This document shows positions 56,738 to 64,000 of a stretch of 64,000 nucleotides of DNA, piece by piece. The translations under genes and the position numbers were made by a program. The DNA comes from Hyparrhenia diplandra. Its lineage: Eukaryota; Streptophyta; Magnoliopsida; Poales; Poaceae. Position 1 is the stretch's first letter. Each line of letters begins with the position of its first letter. The stretch is taken from the NCBI GenBank assembly GCA_015847255.1, contig JADLZK010012321.1:1-64000 (forward strand), given 5' to 3'. The notes under the pieces were generated by a model. It was not told the origin of the DNA. It made no database searches and saw only the letters and a program-made list of their open reading frames with translations.

Positions 56738-57551
56738 TCAATATGAACGGACCTTGCATTTTATACACCTATTGTTATTGTTGTGCTGCTGCTGTAGCTT
56801 CTCCAGTCCGATCACTTGCGTGCACCATCGAGTGAGTAGGTCTCCGAAACCCTTGTCTTTGAGATCCTGCACTAAGAGAAGGTGTGAATAAGCTTTTTGG
56901 GAAAGTGCGCTTTGTGCTTAGGATTTAAGGTTTAGGGTTTAGTGAATCCTCCATGATGGCTCATCTTTCGTCGTCAGGTTCGCAAGATCGTCAACGGGAA
57001 TGTTCCACCATCGCTCATCAACGACCTGGATACCAGCCCCGTCTTCATAATCATATCCACAACCGTCCACATTTACAACCGTGATCTAATCTCTTCGTTC
57101 ATATACTGTCTAATTTATCTGGTGTACGAGCTATGCTGACAACAATAGTCAAGTTCATGCTTTGCAATACGTAATCTTTTCTTGCAACTGCCATGCACGG
57201 TTAAATCACTGCTCCCTCGTGCATCCGCGCTGCCTGTAGACCTCCGTCCTGTTGAATGCAACGCAGCAGCTCCCTGCTCCCTACGCACTGAGGTTCCCTT
57301 GGACGGTGGCAAAAAAGCAAAGTTGCCCGCCTCTTCACAGCCTGCTGCAGCCGCACAAATCGCTGCGCGAGCCTGGCCAATGTGCCACACATGGTGCACA
57401 GATCGGTGCGCAAGCCAGGCCACTGTGCTGTGTGCATGCGCTTTTGTGAGGCTCTTCGAGCTGTCCAATCGTTCAGTCTTGGTACAGCAGTGCCACGCTG
57501 CTCGAGAGGTCATCGCTGTCGAACAAGGTCATCAGCATAACAAAGCCTGCA

Positions 57552-57887
57552 GACACATCAGCAAATACATATGTGGATGTGAGAGAAAAGAGGTGAGAGA
57601 CGCTGCTTGGCGACGCAGCCAGCGCCGGGCGCTTGCACAGTTCCCAGTGGTCATGGGACCCGCCACTACTCTTTTCTCCCGTGACCTGCACCCATCCCCG
57701 CCACAGTGCCCAAGTTGGCAAGCTCTAGCACCTCGAAGTCTGGGAAGAATAATAGTTGGTGAGGTCCATATAAATAAATAAATCTTATTTGAAATAGAGA
57801 AGAGATTGTATTGTTGTACGGCTTGGCTGTTATGTTTGGCTATTATTGACGTGGCTTGGCTTATAGCCAAGTTTGTTGAACCTGCTC
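57552..57887. mobile_element. 336-bp insertion between 14-bp direct repeats
   Basis: TAACAAAGCCTGCA lies on both sides (57538-57551, 57888-57901). Block A has a single copy of its core at about 22667-22676. The right part (TTGGCTTATAGCCAAGTTTG, CCTGCTCT) resembles MITE ends common in grasses, but the left end is not a clear inverted partner, so the class is open. Confidence 0.6.
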
Positions 57888-58983
57888 TAACAAAGCCTGC
57901 ACTACTTGCAGCGGGACTGGTCAAGACAGCGCTGTACCAGGCCACGCCGCCGTGTAGACGGTGGCTCCACACACGTTTCGATGAGACCTGTCACTGAGGA
58001 CGAGTCTGCACGTTTGCAATGCATGCCTGATGGCTATACGAGTCCGTATAGCATGCATGTTTGAAGCTGGTTTTTAATGGCGCCCGACGGGTGGGTGTTG
58101 GCATGCGTGGACTCTCCGATCGACAAGTGCGCAGCAGCATTCCTGTTCCTCGACGCCGCGCACCACCATCCAAAAGCCCTCTGGGGTTGCATTGAAACGT
58201 GAAACGTCTCTGCAAATCTGGCGCGATGTGGTGTGAAGCCGCTGCATCAGAATACGGGGAGTATGAGTACCATGGTGGGCCTAGTAGAGGCTGTAGATTG
58301 CGAGCCGATTGCAGCCAAGTCGTCGAATCACATGTTGTGTGCCATGTCTGGGAGAGCAGCGGAGCGGAGGTGACGAGTCGAGGGCGGCCCATGCAGGCAG
58401 TGCACGCGGACGGCTACCTGCAGCTCTAGCTTTCTCGCCATCTGCGCGCTGCCTGCTGTAGTGCATGCCGCAGCCCATTCCATCTGGCACGGCCATCCGC
58501 TCGCCTCCCGCCTCCCATCCGACCATGGACATGCACTCTGTACCAGTGCCAATGCAGCAGCGCCTTGCCGTCTGGCCGCCCTCTGCATCCACTTGCTCGA
58601 GCATGTCCATGCATTGGGCTATTAAAACCTCTACGCCGGTGCTCCCTTTTCCTTGACCTCAATCTCCTTGCTCTTCGTTCCCTTTCTTCTCGGTCTCTAG
58701 GCCACTCCCTCTTTCTGTCCGCCCTGCGCCCGCTAGATCAATTGCCACGCAACGCATCAACCAAGTTCAAACACCATCCACCACTTCACCTTCCTTTGCA
58801 GGCGTTTCTGGTCATCCATCGCTGCCGGTCCTGCGGACGGCGGAGGTGTGCAGGTTTGGTTCGTCTTTGCTCCATCACGTACCAGTGACTCTTCAAGAAA
58901 TACTCCATTAAATTCATTTTCTCCCGCCGTCATGAAGGTCTTGCACTCATCAAGCGTTACCTTGGAGGCAAAGCAAAGTTGAG

Positions 58984-59053
58984 ATGAGGAGTATAAGAAA
59001 GAAGAAGAAGCCTCCAGACCATCCACGAACGCCCACGGCCACTCTGCAATGGG
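58984..59053 (+). pseudogene. Basic first exon of module Z (copy B)
   Basis: ATG followed by MRSIRKKKKPPDHPRTPTA.. with donor GTATGC. This phase does not connect without a stop to exon 2 (59575), so either the start is elsewhere or the copy is defective. The exon position is the same in all three Z copies. Confidence 0.45.
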
Positions 59054-59258
59054 GTATGCAATTCGTTTTTATATCCTTTTAACTTCTTTATTAATTTCTT
59101 AGGCAGAAGACACAAAACGATGCCGGTCCCGTTAACCTAACCCGGCATTAATTTACACTTGTTGTGGTGACAACAATATATACTCCCTCCGTCCCTTTTG
59201 TATGTATTTAGTACGATCCTTGATATATAATAATAATGTAAAGGACAATATATATGTA

Positions 59259-59353
59259 CTCCCTCCGTCCCTTTTTGTTTGTTTCTAGAGAAGCGTATTT
59301 GTGAGGAAAACACGGTTCTCTAGAGACAAACATTTAGGGACAGAGGGAGGGAG
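59259..59353. mobile_element. Stowaway MITE, private to block B
   Basis: 95 bp with CTCCCTCCGTCCC and GGGACAGAGGGAGGGAG ends and TA on both sides (59257-59258, 59354-59355). The empty site in block A is at 24214-24215. A second 20-bp Stowaway-like end at about 59181 has no partner. Confidence 0.85.
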
Positions 59354-59574
59354 TAGGTGTTTACCAATTAAGAGAAAATGCATTTGACACCATCATGTTG
59401 CATGCTGTAATACTAACTATCATGTTGTTTCTTTGGCATAAATAATTGTAGCACATCCTAATAATCCTAATAGTAACATGAAATCTAATGTACAGTTTAA
59501 AAATCAATTAACAGTATAAACTATTTGTACCTTACTATCTTTTGTCTAACCATTTTTATGTTTTTATACAATAG

Positions 59575-60018
59575 GAGGTTTATTTGGATTGGATGGTATA
59601 GGAAAAAGAGGGTGTTAGAGCTGGAGGCCCAAAAGAAGGAGCAGTCTCAAGAACCTGTAAGTTAGTTGGGATTGTGACGAAACTTATATTTTTTAATTTT
59701 TCTGATTTGCTGGAGCATTTTGGTTTTCATTTAGCTCTGATGAGTGCACATGTTGTTTCACACTTGCAAATTATAGATGTTCAACCTGGGAAGCGATGAA
59801 GCCGATGAAGTTGATGAAGCTCTTCCTGCGCACATCATGTCGACGGAGTTCATCGCCATGTTCAATGGCCTCTTCCCGCGCACATCATAGCGGCGCTCAC
59901 CGAGCTGTTCAACCTGGGAAGCGATGAAGCCGACGAAGCTGATGAAGCCCTGATGCGCATGATCGGTGAAGGAGTAGACGACATCCAGGCAGGGGCGGCA
60001 CAGATTGCTGCGGCATGA
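59575..60018 (+). pseudogene. Exons 2 and 3 of an unidentified gene (copy B only)
   Basis: Exon 2 (59575-59656) follows acceptor TTTTATACAATAG and reads RFIWIGWYRKKRVLELEAQ.. up to donor CCT/GTAAGT. The intron 59657-59776 ends TTATAG, and exon 3 starts MFNLGSDEADEVDEALPAH. The exon-2 and exon-3 phases agree. Exon 3 holds an internal duplication: FNLGSDEADE recurs at about 59910, with CGCGCACATCAT phrases before each half. A one-base loss gives a stop at about 59889, and the second half ends AAAQIAAA-type at 60018. Acidic, unknown function. Confidence 0.45.
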
Positions 60019-60496
60019 CGCCCGTGACCGCTGCACGTCCAAGCGCACCACTAGTTCCTTAATGCATTGCAACCTTTTATTTCAGAACTTGTTTCACCTA
60101 ACGGAGCCTGTTTTGCTCCCTGTTTCGTCTGTGTGGAGCCTGCGTTGCTCATCGTCGTCGTTCATGTTGTACCTGCACTGCTTACCGCCGTTTATGTCGA
60201 GCCTGCGTCGCTCATCGTCGCCCAGCATGCTGAGCCTGTGTCGCTCATTGTCGTCGCTGGTACCGGGCACCCTGTGTTGTATTTAAAGTTGAACTCAGCT
60301 AGCTGTCGTTGCAATGCAATCTACAGCCTGATCGGCAGGCTATTTGTTTACCTGTGGTTCTACACTGCTTGTCTACCCGTCCCTGCGCCAACATACCCTG
60401 TGAACGTCTGGATTGCCACTCGCTGTGCAGGCTGCCTCCCTCGTTGCAATGAGCGCATTACGCTATGCAACACACCACCGAGCATCTTCAGGTTTT
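60019..60496 (+). other. Sequence with short imperfect repeats, before the LINE
   Basis: GAGCCTGYGTYGCTCATYGTCG recurs three times (about 60137, 60198, 60230), giving repeated VEPA-LIV units in one open frame (60067-60507). It may be the worn 5' part of the LINE (ORF1/linker) or the tail of the preceding gene fragment. Confidence 0.35.
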
Positions 60497-60499
60497 TTT

Positions 60500-61122
60500 A
60501 TGGATAATGAAAGTCTGGACATTTTGTCGTGGAACGTAAGAGGTCTAAATCAGCAAGCTAGGAGGGATACCGTTCATCAGCTGCTAGCCTGCTAGCAGCA
60601 ACCACCTGCAACATCGCGTGCCTGCAAGAAACAAAACTTGCCCAGCTGCTCCAACATGATGCAGCATACCTTGGGGGATTTAGGCTTCGACAGTTTGCGT
60701 ACAAGTCGGCTTCTGGCCCTTCACAAACAAGGGGTGGAATTGCCCTACTTTGGAACGACAACAAGGCAACCTGCACAAACATTGTCACCGGGGATTATCA
60801 CCTATCTGCGACAGTGAAGTTCATAGAAACGGACGTCTCCTTTCTGCTGACCGTGGTCTACGGACCATCCCGTAGGGCAAACAAGCCGGCATTCTTGCAG
60901 GAGCTAAGATCGTTGAAGCCATCGACCGGCACAAGATGGCTCATCACGGGCGACTTCAATCTTATCTACAAAGCATCTGACAAAAATAATACGAGGCTTA
61001 GCCCAGCTCTTATGCGTCAGTTCCGTGAGGCAATCGATGACTGTGAATTAACGGAAATAACCCTGCAGAACAGAAAGTTCACTTGGAGCAACGAGAGGCA
61101 GTCACCACACTACCTTCAGTAA
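60500..61122 (+). pseudogene. LINE endonuclease domain (APE-like)
   Basis: MDNESLDILSWNVRGLNQQA is the N-terminal strand with the metal-binding Asn region. CLQETKL-type sequence near 60625 should hold the catalytic Glu. SFLLTVVYGPS and WLITGDFNLIYKASDKNN provide the Asp-X-Asn motif, and RKFTWSNER follows. Frame changes at about 60595 and 60810. The ATG at 60500 is a natural ORF2 start. Confidence 0.8.
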
Positions 61123-61380
61123 CCACGTCCTAAATGCCCTATCAACTTCCCTCTCTGATCATTGCCCGCTTCTGCTCTCAAACCAGGCGGGGCCTAGAAG
61201 ACCGCGATCCTTCAAATTTGAGAACTTCTGGACACATCTCCCGGGTTCATGGATGTGGTCAAGCGTTCATGGGAAGCTCCGATTCATCACCATGAGCTTT
61301 CCACGTGATCTACCACAAGCTCCAAAAACGGCAAAGAATCTAAGAGCCTGGAGCAAAGAGACCATCTGTGATGCAAAAAG

Positions 61381-62800
61381 ATGTTCTTCGTGGCGCAGGA
61401 AGTAATCCTGAGATTGGACATTGCACAAGAGAGCCGTATTAAGCGACGCGCAGACGAAGCTAGATTGCGTATGAAGCTAAAGAACAAAATCCTGGGCCTC
61501 GCTGTAGTAGAAAGAGCAAGATGCCGTCAAGCTTCTAGAATCTCGTTGATAAAATTAAGTGATGTAAACACAAAATACTTCCACCGGAGAGTAAACGCGC
61601 GACGGAGAAAAAACCACATACAGAGGCTAAAGCGTGACAGCGGGTGGGCGTTAAACCATGAAGACAAGGCAGCTGTAATCCACGATCACTTCAAAAGTAT
61701 CATGGGTCGGCTTGGTCCTAGGCAACACGACATCAAGCGGGATGAGTTAAGGCTTGGCGTATGGACCTAACGGGGCTCGATGCGGAGTTCACGAAGAGGA
61801 AATAGAGATGGCACTCAAAACAGATGCCGATCGATAAAGCCCGGGACCGGACGGTTTTCACAGGCGCCTTTTTCAGATCATGCTGGGAAATTGTGAAGCC
61901 CGACATCGTAAGAGCGGCAAACGCCTTCCACGATCTGAGGATCCAGAATTTATAGATCATCAATTCGGCAAATGTTGTGCTCATCCCGAAAAAAAGACGG
62001 CGCAGAGGCGGTTGGGGACTTCAGGCCGATTAGCCTCATCCACTCTTTTCGCCAAGCTGATTGCAAAAAGATACTAGCGTTGAGGCTAGCGCCACACATG
62101 GCGTCCATTGTATCCAGTTCGAGTGCCTTCATAAAAAAATGGAGCATTCATGACAATTACATGGCGTTCGAAACGCGGCACGAAGATACCGCAGGGCGAA
62201 GCAGCCCGGCAATTTTCCGAAGCTAGACATCACAAAAGCTTTCGACTGCATGCGATGGGAATACCGCTCTCCACCTCCTCGGCGTCTAGGCTTCCCCACT
62301 CGTTGGAGGGATTGGATTGCGGCCTTGCTTTCCACCTCCACATCAAGGGCACTTTGCTAAATGGGATCCCGAGCGCGCCAATCAAACATGGAAGAGGCCT
62401 ACGACGGGGGAGACCCGCTGTCTCCCCTCCTTTTCGTCATCGCAATGGAGCCCCCGCAGAAACTCCTCGACCTCGCCTGCCGGCGAGGACATCTTTCAAG
62501 CTGCGGGGACAAATGGCAAAGCTAAGAGTGTCAATGTACGCCGACGACACAGCTATCTTCATCAAGCCAACTAGAAGGGATGTGCTCGTTATCCCGGCTA
62601 CTCAACATGTTTGGGGAAGTCTCAGGGCTGAAGACAAACTTCCACAAATCAACGGTCATCCCAATCCGATGTGAGCGGATAAACCTCAACGAGATCCTTC
62701 TTTGGATCCCCGCCGGCACCACGAAGTTTCCCAACCAAATACCTAGGCCTCCCGCTTACTCACATGAGGCCGAGGCGGGTCGACTTTCGGCCGTTGATTG
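61381..62800 (+). pseudogene. LINE reverse transcriptase domain
   Basis: The pre-RT linker (QASRISLIKLSDVNTKYFH, then RRKNHI) leads into RT: PGPDGFHRRLFQIM, FRPISLIHSF, LALRLAPHMASIVSSSSAFI, GRGLRRGDPLSPLLF and LRVSMYADDTAIFIKPT with the YADD catalytic pair at about 62533-62545. EVSGLKTNFHKSTVIPI follows. Frames change repeatedly between blocks, so no functional protein can be made. Confidence 0.85.
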
Positions 62801-63216
62801 ACAAAGCTTTGTCGGCAAAATCTCAATGAACGGGCGGGCGGCGACGTCAACCACGCCGAGGCGGCTCACCCCTGGTCAAGGCGGTGCTTACGGCGCAAGC
62901 AGTCTACTTCCTCACCGCGCTACGTTCACCTGAGGGAGTGCTCACCGATGTTGACCAACAGCGGAAAAAATTCCTTTGGGCAGGGGCCGAGGCCCTAACT
63001 GGAGGAAAATGCAAGGTCAACTGGCCAAGATCGGCCAGACCAAAAAATCGGGAGGATTAGGCATTCTTCACCTCGGAAGATTTTGTGAGAGCACTACGAC
63101 TAAGATGGCTATGGAGGCGTGGGGCTCGGGGGGAACCTAGCGTCGGAAACTCCATGCACAAAAACGGACAACGGACAAGCTGCTGTTCGCGGCATCCACA
63201 ACGGTGAAAATCGGCG

Positions 63217-63882
63217 ATGGGGCCAAAGCACTCTTTTGGACAATGGCTTGGATTCATGGCCAGCGGCCGTGCGACATCGCGCCCCGTATCTATGCGATCT
63301 CTAGAAGAAAGAAACCTAACACTACAGCAAGCCCTGCGGAACAACACTTGGATTAGAGGCATCAACCAACAACACCGAGACTTCACTCACGAGCATCTGT
63401 CCGAATTCGTTAGACTTTGGCAGGAAACAACGCACATAGCCCTCACGCCAGGCGTCCAAGATGCTATCTCATGGAAGTTTGGTGCCAGAGACGAATACAC
63501 GGCGGCATCGGCTTATCAAGCACAATTTTTTGGAGCAACCTACACAAACTTCGAGGATTTAATCTGGAAAGCTTGTGCGCCGCCAAAATGCAAATTCTTC
63601 ACCTGGCTTGCATTCCAGAATCGAATCTGGACTGCGGATAGGCTACAGGAACGAAATTGGCCGAATCAACACATCTGCACCCTTTGCAGATCGCACCCGG
63701 AGACAAGAATCCACTTATTTACTGAATGCAGATTTGTTAGAAGGATATGGACACACATTGCCACCTGGGCTTCCAATGAAAATCTACACCCCAGATCGTG
63801 GCCACAAGGACAGTCACTACACAATTGGTGGACGATGTATGCCAATCACCGGCTCGGAGCAGAAAGGGAGTCCGAAGCTTAA
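63217..63882 (+). pseudogene. LINE C-terminal zf-RVT domain
   Basis: An open stretch of 221 codons: ISWKFGARDEYTAASAYQAQ, APPKCKFFTWLAFQNRIWTA, then CTLCRSHPETRIHLFTEC, whose Cys-X2-Cys...His...Cys pattern is the zinc-binding zf-RVT motif. It ends with TAA-adjacent sequence at 63882. Compare the same domain, more worn, at 31690-31900. Confidence 0.85.
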
Positions 63883-64000
63883 TGATGTTGGTGAACCGGG
63901 AAATTTGGATGGAGAGGAATGCAAGAGTCTTCCAAAGGAAAGAGGCACCTAGCTTTGTTGTTCTTTAGAGGATCAAGGACGAGGCGAGCATCCGGAAGGT

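Larger units (their letters stand above)
56743..59574 (+). repeat. Module Z, copy B
   Basis: Homologue of 21641-24340. Leader, TATA-like CTATTAAAACC (about 58619), pyrimidine-rich stretch, ATG at 58984 and donor GGG/GTATGC at 59053/59054 are kept. It has two private insertions (57552-57887, 59259-59353) and lacks the two MITEs of copy A. A short telomere-like filler lies at 56918-56941. Confidence 0.75.
60497..64000 (+). mobile_element. LINE (L1-type) ORF2, degenerate, running off the window
   Basis: Endonuclease/RT/zf-RVT domains in canonical order over 3.5 kb: ILSWNVRGLN at 60520, TGDFNLIY near 60955, the PGPDGF block near 61842, FRPISLI near 62022, RGDPLSPLLF near 62405, MYADD near 62534 and a zf-RVT block at 63590-63800. 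At least six frameshifts separate them. It is a non-LTR element that would nick DNA and copy its own RNA in place. No poly-A end is reached within the window. Confidence 0.85.

Noticed and set aside
57182..57781. 199-codon open frame in module Z copy B
   Set aside because: It runs through the boundary of the private 336-bp insertion and is not in phase with the copy A sequence.
1..64000. CRISPR arrays, bacterial operons, rRNA or tRNA genes, satellite arrays
   Set aside because: No regularly spaced identical repeats, no ribosome-binding-site organised genes, no rRNA or tRNA signature and no long tandem satellite were seen on either strand.

Overview
The window is plant nuclear DNA, most likely from a grass (Poaceae). 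It contains Tourist-type MITEs with TTA-like target sites, Stowaway MITEs with CTCCCTCCGTCC ends and TA target sites, a SIRE/Maximus-lineage Ty1/copia element with about 1.75-kb LTRs, L1-type LINEs with zf-RVT ends, GC-rich gene-like patches in AT-rich DNA, and GT-AG introns. I see no intact host gene, no rRNA or tRNA gene and no bacterial features. The window is intergenic repeat DNA built by nested transposon insertion, gene-fragment capture and segmental duplication. The identifications come from reading motifs and repeats by eye. Percent identities were not computed.

Layout. 1-24.3 kb is block A, made of three modules (X, Y, Z) separated by insertions: X (1-1340, with a vWA-domain gene fragment); a 10.8-kb insertion (about 1341-12123) that looks like a gene-capturing MULE holding an MGDG-synthase exon and a 6.5-kb non-coding LTR element (5295-11809); Y (12124-13111) with a Tourist-like MITE; a gag-only LTR element (13441-21635) that contains a copia solo LTR, which contains a second copia solo LTR, which contains another solo LTR; then Z (21641-about 24340). 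24.3-31 kb is mostly anonymous AT-rich DNA with a large foldback element (29047-29473). 31.2-33.0 kb is a LINE 3' end split by a hAT-like element with a perfect 8-bp target duplication. 33.4-36.7 kb is the most complete copy of the gag-only LTR element.

37.8-47.8 kb is a SIRE-type copia element flanked by a perfect CCTTC duplication. It has recognisable gag, protease, integrase, reverse transcriptase and RNase H but is broken by frameshifts, a truncated 5' LTR and a mosaic tandem duplication inside pol. It interrupts a third partial Z module (about 37.3 kb and 48.4-49.4 kb). 49.4-50.9 kb holds an unidentified spliced gene fragment between direct repeats. 51.9-59.6 kb is block B: the same X-Y-(gag-only element)-Z order as block A with different later insertions. 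60.5-64 kb is a decayed LINE ORF2 running off the window end.

The two blocks act as a clock. Insertions present in both (the gag-only element and its copia solo LTR, at the same target sites) predate the duplication. Insertions in only one block have a clean empty site in the other. The strongest candidate for something undescribed is the gag-only LTR element family: three copies whose single gene joins a Gag-like region to a conserved domain I do not recognise, with no protease, RT or integrase.
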